Part shown: in pieces, positions 52,568-62,343 of the stretch
How the letters are laid out: every line of letters starts with the position of its first letter
Position numbering within the stretch: position 1 is the stretch's first letter
From: SIG480 sp045586595
GTDB lineage: Bacteria > Bacillota > Clostridia > Oscillospirales > JAAYXM01
Assembly: GCA_045586595.1 (NCBI GenBank)
Contig: JAZNAQ010000026.1
Location: forward strand, 49,815 to 113,814
Reading direction: 5' to 3'
DNA: 64,000 nt
Notes under the pieces: generated by a model
What the model saw: the letters and a program-made list of their open reading frames with translations, nothing else
Database searches by the model: none
What the model was told of the DNA's origin: nothing
Position numbers and translations under genes: made by a program

Positions 52568-53431
52568 TCATTTGTAATACGACAATATCATATCAGAAAT
52601 GTTACTGAAATCCTGTATTGTGAGTTCTTCACCACGCACTGTAGCTTTATGCCCCAGCGCCGCCAGAATATCAGCTATCTGCTCTTTTGACATGATTGAT
52701 TTAAATTCTGAAAACAAACTGTTTATAAGCTGTTTTCTGCGCTGAGCAAACGATGCCTTAACAACCTTAAAAAATAACTTTTCAGACTTTGGCGATACAG
52801 GAGGTTTTTCTCGAATATTCAGCCTAACGACTGCTGACTGTACTTTAGGTTGAGGAACAAAGCATTCTTTATCAACAACAAACAAAAGTTCAGGCTCAGT
52901 ATAGTACTGTACATATACCGAAAATGCGCCATAGTCCGAAGTTCCGGCATTTGCGCATATCCTGTAAGCAACTTCTTTTTGTATCATAGTAGTTATGGAA
53001 GAAAAGAGCTTTGATTCAATAAGATATGAAATTATCGGTGTTGTGATATAGTAGGGGAGATTTGCACAAACTTTTGGTTTTTCTCCGCTAAATTCACTCT
53101 TAACCAAGTTTGCGAGGTCGCACTTCATTATGTCCTCATTAACAACCTTAATATTGTCAAACGAAGCCAGAGTTTCATCCAGAACCGGAAGCAGTGCCCT
53201 GTCAATCTCTACAGTTACAACTTTTTTTGCACTGTAAGCAAGCTCACTCGTAAGGCTACCTATACCGGGGCCAACTTCAAGGACATAATCCTCATGCCCA
53301 ATTTGCGAATATTCAACTATTTTTTCGCAGACTGTACGCTCTGTGAGAAAGTTCTGGCCAAGCGATTTTGAAAACTTAAACCCGTGCCGACCAAGTATTT
53401 CGTGTATGCTTTTAACAGAAAATAAATCCAT
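52568..53431 (-). CDS. rsmA: 16S rRNA dimethyladenosine transferase
   Basis: 287 residues; KsgA dimethylates A1518 and A1519. Start MDLFSVKSIHEILGRHGF, then KSLGQNFL, SAM motif LEVGPGIGSLT, and the NLPYYITTPI motif IV; C-terminal helical domain. GAGGTAAAT precedes the chosen ATG; the frame extends 13 codons upstream without homology. Confidence 0.95.
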   Translation of the reverse strand: MDLFSVKSIHEILGRHGFKFSKSLGQNFLTERTVCEKIVEYSQIGHEDYVLEVGPGIGSLTSELAYSAKKVVTVEIDRALLPVLDETLASFDNIKVVNEDIMKCDLANLVKSEFSGEKPKVCANLPYYITTPIISYLIESKLFSSITTMIQKEVAYRICANAGTSDYGAFSVYVQYYTEPELLFVVDKECFVPQPKVQSAVVRLNIREKPPVSPKSEKLFFKVVKASFAQRRKQLINSLFSEFKSIMSKEQIADILAALGHKATVRGEELTIQDFSNISDMILSYYK

Positions 53432-53498
53432 ATTTACCTCACATAAGTTTTCTCGTGCTTTATTATACACTCTTTTTTTATAATTCGCAATACAAGAA

Positions 53499-53525
53499 AA
53501 GCGGGAGTCATAAACGACCCCGCTT
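53499..53525 (-). terminator. Probable terminator of the G5/3D protein gene
   Basis: AAGCGGGAGTC pairs with GACCCCGCTT with one bulge; TTTTCTT follows on the minus strand. It lies between this gene and rsmA. Confidence 0.55.
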
Positions 53526-53531
53526 AAAGTT

Positions 53532-54569
53532 TTATTTCAAAACATATACAGTTGCTTTTCGTCTCCCGAAGCTTATACATTCATTATAGGTATTAAAGAA
53601 CAAGTCAATTTTATTACCACGAACTCCTGTATCGGCCGCCACAGCGGTGCCGTAACACCAACTTTTTCCGTCTGCAGAAAGAATATACAACTTAGAACCA
53701 AGAGGGATGACTCTCGGGTCAACTGCAACAAGGCCGACTCTGGCAACCTTTCCGGTTGCGGTTATCTTATCTGATGTTCGCTCCGTAGTATACGCAGTTG
53801 CAGTCATGCTGATTTTCTTTTTATAGTTAAGCTTTGAGCCTGACCATGTAGTAACGACACCCGAGGTATCAACAGCCTTTGTTCCATATTCAATAATTTG
53901 CGTCGTAGGCTCTTTAATTTTTGTTTCGCTGACGGTTTTTCGGCTCACCTCTTTATTGTTTTGAAGCTCTACGTCATAAACAACCTTTTTAGAACCTTTC
54001 ACACCGTTTTGAACTGTCTTTGATGTTCCTTTATTCATGGATGATGAGGCACGCTTTTCGGTCGCAAACGGTATTTCCTGATATTCCTCAAGCGTTTTAT
54101 GAGAAACTCTGATAATTTCAACTTCCATGCCATCTTCTATTAAAGTTGTTTCAGGTATCGACACTATATCCTCAGAGGAAAGCTCTATATTGTTTTCGGC
54201 CAGAAGTTCAGAAACAGTTGTTGCTTTTTCTGAATAAAGCACTGTGGTTGTATCAGCTATTTTTACACTAACCTTTTTCTTGGGATAAATATAAATTTTT
54301 GCAACACCGTGTTCGGGCTTCTCAGGCATATCCGCATATTCAGTTTCATCTATTGTAATTCCCATTTCTGCGAGAGCTTCTGAGGTTTTGTTTGTGTTAC
54401 TGTTAAAAACAGTAACAGCCTCACCCTCATATACAACAAAGGTATTTGTAGAGGATAGGGACGCCGCGATGCATAAAAATGCTATTGCTAACATTAAAGG
54501 AACGACAACAACTCTGCGTGAAGCAACAGCGAGTATAACGCGTCTTACTTTCTGTAGCTTTTCTGACAT
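53532..54569 (-). CDS. Cell-wall protein with DUF348, G5 and 3D domains (YabE-like)
   Basis: 345 residues. N-terminal membrane anchor/signal (about 18-40), two DUF348 (ubiquitin-like) repeats, a G5 domain around 160-235 and a C-terminal 3D domain (MTATAYTTERTSD, VGLVAVDPRVIPLGSKLYI, AADTGVRGNKIDLFF) with three conserved aspartates. It resembles B. subtilis YabE, a putative murein-cleaving protein akin to resuscitation-promoting factors. In Bacillus yabE-rnmV-rsmA are adjacent; rnmV is missing here. Start follows AGGAGGCAG; the longer frame is rejected. Confidence 0.88.
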   Translation of the reverse strand: MSEKLQKVRRVILAVASRRVVVVPLMLAIAFLCIAASLSSTNTFVVYEGEAVTVFNSNTNKTSEALAEMGITIDETEYADMPEKPEHGVAKIYIYPKKKVSVKIADTTTVLYSEKATTVSELLAENNIELSSEDIVSIPETTLIEDGMEVEIIRVSHKTLEEYQEIPFATEKRASSSMNKGTSKTVQNGVKGSKKVVYDVELQNNKEVSRKTVSETKIKEPTTQIIEYGTKAVDTSGVVTTWSGSKLNYKKKISMTATAYTTERTSDKITATGKVARVGLVAVDPRVIPLGSKLYILSADGKSWCYGTAVAADTGVRGNKIDLFFNTYNECISFGRRKATVYVLK

Positions 54570-54782
54570 AACTGCCTCCTTTCGAATGTGTGAACAAGCT
54601 ATTTGAATTATATGAAAGACATATTTTTTTATTACAAAATTTCTCCAAAAAAGTATCACACATTGTTTCTATTGTAACTTATTGTAACCTTTTTGTCAAG
54701 CCTTTATTCACAATATGTACTGATTTCGGTTGTTTTGGGAATAAAACCAAATTAAATCAAGATAAAAAATAACTAAAAAAAT

Positions 54783-54804
54783 AAAACCTCCATACGGAGG
54801 TTTT
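54783..54804 (-). terminator. Terminator after cca
   Basis: AAAACCTCC-ATAC-GGAGGTTTT: a perfect short hairpin with long T-tail on the minus strand; overlaps the last base pair of the gene region. Confidence 0.75.
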
Positions 54805-55993
54805 AAATCAGCTTTGAAATATATTTAATAAGTTCAGCCTTTTCGTTGAGACACTTATTATAAATAACTGCTTCAAGCGCTAAGCTTAGCAACTTTTTAA
54901 TCTCTTTTCCCGGAGAAACTCCAAGATCCATTATATCCGAGCCGTTTAATTCAAGATTCGAAAGTGTTATAACCGGCGTTTTCTCAATTCTGTTTTTTAT
55001 ACTCTCAACCTGAACGGTCGTATATTGCTTTACTGTAAATATAAACTCTGCAAGAAGTATTGCACGCTCTCTGCCAAAATCTGATAACATTTTTCTTAGT
55101 AAAACTGAATCTTCTGTCAAGATTATCTCTTTATTTTTCAACAAAAAGCATACGTTCTCAATGGTTTTATTATCTGACTTCAAGTTCTTGAGTACAGAAT
55201 AAACCACTTTGCTATCTGCATTATAAAAAAGCAACGCTAGCCTTGTAGAAACATCTTGCGGCGCATTTTCGAGCTTTTTTACATTTTCCTCGGAAATATC
55301 GAGTTTAAAAATTTTTTCAAATACAGTTATAAATTCGCTGATAACTTCTGCAGCAAAATCTCCGCATACAAGCTGTTTGAGCTCGTTAAAAATCCGTTCT
55401 CTCGCCACATACTCAATTAAATCAGAGCAGGAGAATATTGCATCCTTTGTATTTTTTTCTATTTGAAAACCTAAACATGCAGAAAATCTGAGTGCGCGAA
55501 TTATTCTCAGCGCATCCTCGTTAAATCGTTTTTTTGCATCGCCTACACAACGCAGTATTTTGGAGTTTAAATCAGATTCTCCTCCAAACAGGTCAATAAG
55601 GCCCGAAGCAGGGGAATAGGCCATTGCATTTACCGTAAAATCACGTCGCGACAGGTCTGACTTAATATCACTTGTAAAGGAAACAGAGTCAGGACGACGA
55701 TGGTCAGTATAGTTACCGTCACTCCTGAATGTTGTTATCTCGCAAATACAGCCGTTTTTTACAGCCGTAACAGTGCCATGCTTAATTCCGGTCTCAATTA
55801 CATTATATCCCTCCAAAACGCCCTTTACAGCTTCAGGGAGAGCTGATGTGCATACATCCCAGTCATTTGCGTTAATACCAAGAAGCGCATCTCTTACACA
55901 CCCGCCGACTATATATGCTTCAAACCCTACATTTTGCAGACGCTCAATTATATCGTTAATATGCTCAGGAATATTAATGTCAATCCTTTTCAT
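54803..55993 (-). CDS. cca: CCA tRNA nucleotidyltransferase
   Basis: 396 residues. Class II nucleotidyltransferase with GFEAYIVGGCVRDALLG and the metal-binding DWDVCTSA, the RRDFTVNAMAYSP template region and a C-terminal helical part. Adds or repairs CCA on tRNA 3' ends. Could be an A- or CC-adding version of the same family, but a single complete enzyme is more likely. Confidence 0.92.
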   Translation of the reverse strand: MKRIDINIPEHINDIIERLQNVGFEAYIVGGCVRDALLGINANDWDVCTSALPEAVKGVLEGYNVIETGIKHGTVTAVKNGCICEITTFRSDGNYTDHRRPDSVSFTSDIKSDLSRRDFTVNAMAYSPASGLIDLFGGESDLNSKILRCVGDAKKRFNEDALRIIRALRFSACLGFQIEKNTKDAIFSCSDLIEYVARERIFNELKQLVCGDFAAEVISEFITVFEKIFKLDISEENVKKLENAPQDVSTRLALLFYNADSKVVYSVLKNLKSDNKTIENVCFLLKNKEIILTEDSVLLRKMLSDFGRERAILLAEFIFTVKQYTTVQVESIKNRIEKTPVITLSNLELNGSDIMDLGVSPGKEIKKLLSLALEAVIYNKCLNEKAELIKYISKLI

Positions 55994-56023
55994 TGTATCA
56001 CCCGAAAATAAAGTATATCAAAA

Positions 56024-56054
56024 AAACGGATTGCCGCAAATCGACAATCCGTTT
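56024..56054 (-). terminator. Terminator after the TIGR04086 gene
   Basis: AAACGGATTG with CAATCCGTTT around an eleven-base loop; TTTTTTG on the minus strand. Between the TIGR04086 gene and cca. Confidence 0.75.
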
Positions 56055-56068
56055 CAGATTAAACAAAG

Positions 56069-56473
56069 TCAGTGTCTGCGGCGCTTGAATAAAGCGGCGA
56101 TTATTGCACCCAAAAAAGCTCCCAAAAAGCAGGATAGGGGAATAGCCGGCGTCATTTCACCCGGAACCATGCGTGTAAACAGTACCGCACCTACAACATA
56201 TAAGGTCACAAAATAAAGTATACCTTGAGACAGTGAAGTGATAAGGTTCTTTCCAAACTTTTTTGCCGAGAGAACGCTTGCAGTACACGCACCTATAAAA
56301 GCAGATATACATGATAATATGCCGATGCTTGATGCTGGAAGCTTTTCTCCCGATATCAGTAGGGAAAAGACAAACGACAAAACAAGACACACTATTATAC
56401 CTATCATGCAATGTAACAAAAAGGCAAGCGGAGCAATTTTCTTTGTTTTTAAAGATTCGTCATTTTTTCGCAT
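56069..56473 (-). CDS. TIGR04086 family membrane protein
   Basis: 134 residues with four membrane segments (about 14-38, 48-68, 78-100, 106-128) and a basic end KRRRH. Matches the TIGR04086/YrzE group, which lies beside yajC in many Firmicutes. Function not known. CGGAGGTGG upstream. Confidence 0.8.
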   Translation of the reverse strand: MRKNDESLKTKKIAPLAFLLHCMIGIIVCLVLSFVFSLLISGEKLPASSIGILSCISAFIGACTASVLSAKKFGKNLITSLSQGILYFVTLYVVGAVLFTRMVPGEMTPAIPLSCFLGAFLGAIIAALFKRRRH

Positions 56474-56540
56474 TTATTCCACCTCCGAAAAGATACGTTA
56501 AATATCTATTCAAAAGGTATAAGAATAATGCATGTAAAGA

Positions 56541-56975
56541 TTAAACTTCTTCGCTGACTTCTTTTTTCTTATCTACCGAGCTGATAGCCCACTTTTTAAG
56601 GCGAAGCTTATTTTTATCATTGCTTGTTTCTATTGTGAGCTCGTCATCTTTTACATTTGTGATACGGCCAACAATTCCGCCTATAGTTGTAATCTCATCG
56701 CCAACCTTTAAGTTGTCGCGCATATTAGCGGTTTCTTTCTTTCTCTTATTCTCAGGTCTGATGAGAACGAAGTAGAAAACAAGAATTATAATGATTATCG
56801 GAAGCATTCCGCTATTGAGAAGCCCGGCATACCAAGGAAGGGGCTCACCAGTCTCTGTTACTGCGGCAGCAGCATCTGCAACAGAAGCTGCATCACCTGT
56901 TGCAAAAGCAAAAGTAACAAGAGATATTGCAACAAGAATAAGTGTAAGAATTGATAATAAATGTTTTTTGTTCAT
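56541..56975 (-). CDS. yajC: Preprotein translocase subunit YajC
   Basis: 144 residues. An N-terminal signal-like segment (about 6-27) and an Ala/Glu-rich stretch precede the main membrane helix (LPIIIIILVFYFVLIRP), then the KKETANMRDNLKVGDEITTIGGIVG core. Binds SecDF. Longer at the N-terminus than E. coli YajC (110), as often in Clostridia. Confidence 0.92.
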   Translation of the reverse strand: MNKKHLLSILTLILVAISLVTFAFATGDAASVADAAAAVTETGEPLPWYAGLLNSGMLPIIIIILVFYFVLIRPENKRKKETANMRDNLKVGDEITTIGGIVGRITNVKDDELTIETSNDKNKLRLKKWAISSVDKKKEVSEEV

Positions 56976-57099
56976 TGGGGTTTACATCCTCTCAAATGTC
57001 ATTTTTGCATTGCTGTTTTCAACAATACAAATATAGTGTACTAAATTTTAGGTAAAAATGCAATAGTGCCAAATAAAATTTACATTTTAGATGTTTTTG

Positions 57100-58785
57100 C
57101 TATCTTGCCCTGTATATTTCAACATCTGTATAGTAGAAGTTAATTATATCCTCAGCAGTATTTCCTCTCTCGGCGAGGGCCTTTGCTCCATTCTGGCTCA
57201 TTCCTACATTGTGCCCCCAACCTGTTCCTGAAACAACAAACGAAATCTCTCCGGAATTATTATCTGTGTGAACTTTTTCGGAAGGGTCAAATGTCGTGGT
57301 TCCAGATGAAGTGATAACAGACACAGCCTTATTGCTGAGCCTTGACATACCGCTTTGTCCTATTGCAAAAATACTGTCATATGCAAAATCAACGGTTGAG
57401 CCGCCATTATTTACATACATCATTGATGCCGATGACGCAGCCACTTTTCTTGTTACGGTGTATCGTTGGCTGTGTGTGTATTTCTTATAAGTAGAGCTAT
57501 AAAGTATTGTTCTTGCCTTTTCTTTTGAGAAGTTAAACTCTTTTCCGTTTTCATCTACAAGAGTAAGGGTTTTAACATTACCCATGTCAGTAAACTCTTT
57601 AACGTACATATTCACGATTTTAGAGCATGCATAACCTTTTGCGTTGAGGATATATGTAAGTTGGTCAGAATTGTATTCATATGACCAACGCCCGTTAATA
57701 CATGTATCCAAGTCTTCGTTGTTGTCATACACACCACGCAAATAGGGAAGTGTAGCAGACCAAACGTTTTCAGAGTTTTCTGTAGCACCTCCATCGGATG
57801 AATGGAAAACTGCGTTTATAGGCTTTCCGTCATACAAGATATACATTCCATATGTTTCGTCAACCGCCTGATTTGAGTTATCTGTTGCAGAATTTGCGCC
57901 GCTGTATACCTGGCAATCTGTACTGCCGCATACATCAAAGTTTTTCCCGTGTTTTCCATAGTTATAAAGGGCGTAAGTCCTTGCACACAGTGCTTGTGCT
58001 TTTAATGCCTCAAGCGGCCATTTTGCAGACATTTCATACGGAACAACACCTTTTACATACTCCTGCATAGGCACGAAGTTTATTACCGAGATGTTGCCAC
58101 CGTCTCGGACATATTCAAATCCGCCGTGATACTTGTAGCCCTTAAACCAAGTAAGCGGCATATCAACCTCGCCGAGCGAAGGGTAAACAGCAAGATTTGC
58201 TGAGTTATCATACTCAAACAAAATTTTTCCGTTTGCTGTATTTACCACTGTAACACAACGGCTGTTGTTTCCTACAACGGTTGAAGTTCCTAAATTAATA
58301 TACTTTATCACATCTGTCTGAGCCGATGTAAGAGATGCGTAAGAACCTATGCGTATTTTAAAGGTATTGTCATTGAATGCGGGGAAGGCAGGAATCCCTT
58401 GTAAGTTAAGTGAAGTGGCATAGCTCTGTACCTCATCGGCTGTTGAAAAAGCTGTAGCAAGTTCAATATGATACGCACCAATAAGAGAGCTTCCCGAAGG
58501 GGCATCTGATTCATAGAACTTACCGTCATTATAATAAAGGTTTTTATCTTTAAGCATACTTATGCGGTTTGTTGCCGTGGTGCTGTATTGAGAAACAAAG
58601 TTGTGTTCAGAATCAAAAAATCCGAATCGGTAGCCCATTCCTTCTATATTTTGCAAGTTTGCAGACGGCATAGCTGCAGTTCCATAGTAAAGCCCAACAC
58701 GGACAGTGGGATTTGCCTCAGGAGCTGCCAAAGCTGTTATAGCGCACATTATCGAAAATACCGCAAAAATTATAAGCTTTTTCAC
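57100..58785 (-). CDS. SpoIID/LytB domain protein
   Basis: 561 residues, exported (signal peptide about 1-20, ending ALAAP). N-terminal SPOR-like region (about 75-170), then a SpoIID domain (about 225-555) with YVKGVVPYEMSAKWPLEALKAQALCARTYAL and the final GWGHNVGMSQNGAKALAERG. SpoIID-type enzymes are lytic transglycosylases acting in engulfment or wall turnover. Inserted between tgt and yajC; whether it is the sporulation SpoIID or a vegetative LytB-like paralog is open. The GTG start follows AAAGGAATT. Confidence 0.88.
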   Translation of the reverse strand: MKKLIIFAVFSIMCAITALAAPEANPTVRVGLYYGTAAMPSANLQNIEGMGYRFGFFDSEHNFVSQYSTTATNRISMLKDKNLYYNDGKFYESDAPSGSSLIGAYHIELATAFSTADEVQSYATSLNLQGIPAFPAFNDNTFKIRIGSYASLTSAQTDVIKYINLGTSTVVGNNSRCVTVVNTANGKILFEYDNSANLAVYPSLGEVDMPLTWFKGYKYHGGFEYVRDGGNISVINFVPMQEYVKGVVPYEMSAKWPLEALKAQALCARTYALYNYGKHGKNFDVCGSTDCQVYSGANSATDNSNQAVDETYGMYILYDGKPINAVFHSSDGGATENSENVWSATLPYLRGVYDNNEDLDTCINGRWSYEYNSDQLTYILNAKGYACSKIVNMYVKEFTDMGNVKTLTLVDENGKEFNFSKEKARTILYSSTYKKYTHSQRYTVTRKVAASSASMMYVNNGGSTVDFAYDSIFAIGQSGMSRLSNKAVSVITSSGTTTFDPSEKVHTDNNSGEISFVVSGTGWGHNVGMSQNGAKALAERGNTAEDIINFYYTDVEIYRAR

Positions 58786-58863
58786 TTTGGTAAATTCCTT
58801 TCGTAGAAGTTAATACAACTTAATTATAACCGTTGTTTCGCTCTTTTTCAACATTGATAAAAA

Positions 58864-59994
58864 TTACAATCTCTTATCAAATCGGCCCGAATATTTGCTT
58901 CTGAATTCTTCAAATGTACCTTCATCAAGCGCATTTCTGATTCTTTCCATAAGTCTGTTATAGAAATGAAGATTATGAATGACAGCAAGACGCATTGCAA
59001 GCATCTCTTTTGCACGGAAAAGATGACGTATATATGCGCGCGAATACGTTTTGCAGACATAGCAGTCACACTCCGGGTCTATCGGAGTCGGGTCTTCTTT
59101 ATACTTTTCATTGTTAAGGTTTATGCACCCGTTTTCAGTGTAAAGATGGCCGTGACGAGCATTTCTTGCGGGGAGCACACAATCAAAAAAGTCGATTCCC
59201 CGGGCTACACCCTCGATTATATTGGTCGGAGTTCCTACGCCCATAAGATACCTGGGCTTATTTTCAGGCATATGCGGCTCAACTGCATCAATTATTCGGT
59301 ACATTTCTTCGTGGGATTCTCCGACTGCAAGCCCGCCAATTGCATACCCAGGAAGGTCAAGTTCTCGGATATCAAGCATATGCTTGATACGCAAATCATC
59401 ATATGTTCCGCCTTGATTTATACCAAACAACATTTGTCCGGGGTTTACACAGTTTTCACTTGCGTTCAGGCGTTCAAGCTCAGCTTTACAACGAGCAAGC
59501 CACCTGGTTGTCCGTTCGCAAGATGCTTTGACATAATCATATGGAGACGGGTTTTCCACACATTCGTCAAAAGCCATTGCTATGTCAGAGCCAAGCGCCG
59601 ACTGGATTTGCATGGAGTTTTCCGGCGACATAAATATACGATGGCCGTCTATGTGCGAAGCAAATGTAACGCCCTCTTCATCTATTTTTCGAAGCGTTGA
59701 CAATGAAAAAACCTGAAAACCACCGCTGTCAGTCAGAATCGGCCCGCTCCAGTTCATAAACTTATGAAGCCCGCCCATATTTCGTACAACATCCTCGCCG
59801 GGGCGCAAGTGCAGATGATATGTGTTTGAAAGTGCAACCTGGCACCCGTTCTCTTTTAAGTCGTCCGCAGAAAGAGCACCTTTGATTGCTCCCAGTGTCG
59901 CAACATTCATAAAAACCGGTGTCTGTACTGTTCCGTGAGGAGTTTTAAAAACGCCTCTGCGTGCTTTTCCCTCGCGTTTTTTTATTTCAAACAT
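58864..59994 (-). CDS. tgt: Queuine tRNA-ribosyltransferase
   Basis: 376 residues; exchanges guanine-34 of tRNA for preQ1. TIM barrel with the DSGGFQVFSL nucleophile region, FDCVLPARNARHG, zinc ligands in CDCYVCKTYSRAYIRHL, and a C-terminal ALDEGTFEEF helix. It follows queA by 17 bases, the next step of the queuosine pathway. Confidence 0.96.
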   Translation of the reverse strand: MFEIKKREGKARRGVFKTPHGTVQTPVFMNVATLGAIKGALSADDLKENGCQVALSNTYHLHLRPGEDVVRNMGGLHKFMNWSGPILTDSGGFQVFSLSTLRKIDEEGVTFASHIDGHRIFMSPENSMQIQSALGSDIAMAFDECVENPSPYDYVKASCERTTRWLARCKAELERLNASENCVNPGQMLFGINQGGTYDDLRIKHMLDIRELDLPGYAIGGLAVGESHEEMYRIIDAVEPHMPENKPRYLMGVGTPTNIIEGVARGIDFFDCVLPARNARHGHLYTENGCINLNNEKYKEDPTPIDPECDCYVCKTYSRAYIRHLFRAKEMLAMRLAVIHNLHFYNRLMERIRNALDEGTFEEFRSKYSGRFDKRL

Positions 59995-60011
59995 ATATGT
60001 ATAACCCTTTC

Positions 60012-61034
60012 TTAGTGTATAAACATCGCATCGCCGAAGCTGAAAAAGCGATATTTTTCTTCTATGGCAATGTTATATGCATTCATTATGTTATCTCGCC
60101 CGGCAAGAGCCGAAACAAGCATTATTAACGTGCTTTCCGGGAGGTGGAAGTTGGTTATAAGGGCATCGACCGCTTTAAACTTATAACCGGGGTAGATAAA
60201 AATGCTTGTATTTCCTGAACTTTTTTCAAGCCTTCCGTCACTTGAGAATGCAGATTCAAGAGTCCTGCATGAGGTTGTTCCTACCGCTATTACGCGATTT
60301 CCCGAAGCCTTTGCTTTTAGGATTTTATCCTCCGACTCTTTCGGTATTTCGTAATACTCAGAGTGCATAATATGGTCTTCAATTAAATCTGCTTTTACCG
60401 GCCTGAATGTGCCAAGCCCTACATGCAACGTAACAAATGCAGTCTCGACACCCTTTTCTCTAATCTTGCAAAGAAGCTCGTCCGTAAAATGAAGTCCGGC
60501 TGTGGGTGCAGCAGCAGAACCAATGTTTTTTGAATATACCGTCTGATACCGTTCGGGATTTTCAAGCCTCTCATGAATATACGGTGGCAGCGGCATCTGA
60601 CCCAATTCTTCGAGTATTTCGAGAAAAATGCCGTCATATGTAAACTCTACAATTCGCTTTCCGTCATCTATCTCATCAACCACCGTTGCCTTCAGCTTGT
60701 TATTTCCGAAAAAAACCTCTTCACCTATGCGTGTTTTTCGTCCGGGGCGGGTGAGTGCTTCCCATCGGTTACACCCCAAATCCTTCAACAGGAGAACTTC
60801 AACAGCTCCTCCTGTTTTCCTTTCTCCGAAAAGCCTTGCAGGAATAACACGGGAATCGTTGAGCACAAGACAGTCTCCGGGTCTTAGAAAATCAATAATA
60901 TCTGAAAAACAGTGGTGTGAAACACTGCCGTTTTCTTTGTCTACAGCAAGAAGTCTTGATGCGTCACGGCGTTCTATAGGTGTCTGCGCAATCAGCTCTT
61001 GCGGTAGGTCAAAATTAAAATCTGATTTTTTCAT
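60012..61034 (-). CDS. queA: S-adenosylmethionine:tRNA ribosyltransferase-isomerase
   Basis: 340 residues; makes epoxyqueuosine from preQ1-tRNA. MKKSDFNFDLPQELIAQTP, LVLNDSRVIPARLFG, PTAGLHFT, and TNFHLPESTLIMLVSALAG are conserved. Its own RBS is AAAGGTATTT. First gene of the minus-strand operon queA-tgt. Confidence 0.96.
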   Translation of the reverse strand: MKKSDFNFDLPQELIAQTPIERRDASRLLAVDKENGSVSHHCFSDIIDFLRPGDCLVLNDSRVIPARLFGERKTGGAVEVLLLKDLGCNRWEALTRPGRKTRIGEEVFFGNNKLKATVVDEIDDGKRIVEFTYDGIFLEILEELGQMPLPPYIHERLENPERYQTVYSKNIGSAAAPTAGLHFTDELLCKIREKGVETAFVTLHVGLGTFRPVKADLIEDHIMHSEYYEIPKESEDKILKAKASGNRVIAVGTTSCRTLESAFSSDGRLEKSSGNTSIFIYPGYKFKAVDALITNFHLPESTLIMLVSALAGRDNIMNAYNIAIEEKYRFFSFGDAMFIH

Positions 61035-61076
61035 TCAAAATACCTTTGCTTTCTATGTTTTTTTGCGGTTAAAATA

Positions 61077-61106
61077 TTGACATCACCGCATAGAACGTGA
61101 TATTAT
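61077..61106 (+). promoter_or_regulatory. Promoter of asd-dapA-dapB
   Basis: TTGACA (61077-61082), 18-base spacer, TATTAT (61101-61106). About 125 bases of leader follow before asd; I see no lysine riboswitch or T-box in it. Confidence 0.65.
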
Positions 61107-61236
61107 TTATTAAATATTATTATATAGATTATATTACAGAGCAACTGTTTTTTCAATAAGCAAATATTATAAAATGCAAACATGAAAAGCACCTTGCATA
61201 ATATGTAATGTGAAAGCTATATTCGGAGGTTTTTTA

Positions 61237-62316
61237 ATGAAGTCGTACAAAGTAGGAATTATCGGATGCACAGGTATGGTTGGTCAGCGTTTTGCGTTGC
61301 TTCTTGCAAACCATCCCTGGTTTAATGTAAAGGCACTTGCGGCAAGCGGCCGTTCGGCAGGCAAAACTTATGAAGATGCACTTGGCGGACGTTGGGCAAT
61401 GACATCTCCAATCCCCGAAAATTTAAAGAATATGACCGTTTTAGATGCAAGTAATGATGTTGATAAAATCGCGGCTGAGGTTGACTTTGTCTTCTGCGCT
61501 GTAGATATGCCGAAAGATGAGATTCGCGCTCTTGAAGAACGCTATGCAAAGGCAGAGTGTCCTGTTGTTTCAAACAACAGTGCTCACAGATGGACAGATG
61601 ATGTTCCTATGGTTATTCCGGAAGTTAATCCTGAGCACCTTGAAGTTATCAATTCACAGCGTGAGCGCCTTGGCACAAAGCGTGGCTTTATAGCTGTTAA
61701 GTCAAACTGTTCAATTCAGGGATATGTTCCTGCACTTAACGCTTTGAAAGAATTTGGTCTTACCAAAGCAGTTGCTTGCACATATCAGGCTATTTCCGGA
61801 GCGGGCAAGACATTTGAGCGTTGGCCAGAAATGGTTGACAACGTCATTCCGTATATCGGCGGCGAAGAAGAAAAATCAGAGCGTGAACCGCTCAAAGTAT
61901 GGGGTACAGTCAAAAACGGTGTAATTGAAACAGCAACAGCTCCGTCTATTACCGCACAGTGCATTCGTGTTCCTGTTACTGATGGGCATATGGCTGCTGT
62001 GTTTGCTTCATTTGAAAAGAAACCCGAAATTTCGGAAATTCTCAAGTGCTGGAAAGAATATAAGGGCCGCCCGCAAGAGCTTGAGCTCCCGAGTGCACCA
62101 AAGCAGTATATGCACTATTTTGAAGAAAACGACAGACCACAGACGAAAAACGAGCGCAACCTGGAAAACGGCATGGCTGTTTCTATCGGTCGCCTTCGTG
62201 AAGATACACAGTATGATGTTAAGTTTATCTGTTTGGTTCACAACACTCTCCGCGGTGCAGCAGGCGGTGCAGTTTTGCTTGCAGAGCTTTTATGCGCGGA
62301 AGGATACATGGACTAA
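61237..62316 (+). CDS. asd: Aspartate-semialdehyde dehydrogenase
   Basis: 359 residues; reduces aspartyl phosphate. NADP loop GCTGMVGQRF, active-site cysteine in VKSNCSIQGY and the late motif NGMAVSIGRLRED. The sequence is of the long type best known from Archaea and fungi (TIGR00978-like), not the bacterial SNPNCST type, though it heads a diaminopimelate operon. Start follows CGGAGG; the upstream nine codons are rejected. Confidence 0.93.
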   Translation: MKSYKVGIIGCTGMVGQRFALLLANHPWFNVKALAASGRSAGKTYEDALGGRWAMTSPIPENLKNMTVLDASNDVDKIAAEVDFVFCAVDMPKDEIRALEERYAKAECPVVSNNSAHRWTDDVPMVIPEVNPEHLEVINSQRERLGTKRGFIAVKSNCSIQGYVPALNALKEFGLTKAVACTYQAISGAGKTFERWPEMVDNVIPYIGGEEEKSEREPLKVWGTVKNGVIETATAPSITAQCIRVPVTDGHMAAVFASFEKKPEISEILKCWKEYKGRPQELELPSAPKQYMHYFEENDRPQTKNERNLENGMAVSIGRLREDTQYDVKFICLVHNTLRGAAGGAVLLAELLCAEGYMD

Positions 62317-62343
62317 CAGCAGTTTCAGAGAGGACGAAATTAT

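Noticed and set aside
58966..59700. 244-codon plus-strand frame opposite tgt
   Set aside because: Antisense shadow of the intact tgt gene, no ribosome binding site.
61107..61236. Lysine riboswitch or T-box before asd
   Set aside because: The AT-rich leader lacks the conserved lysine-aptamer blocks and any specifier/T-box sequence.
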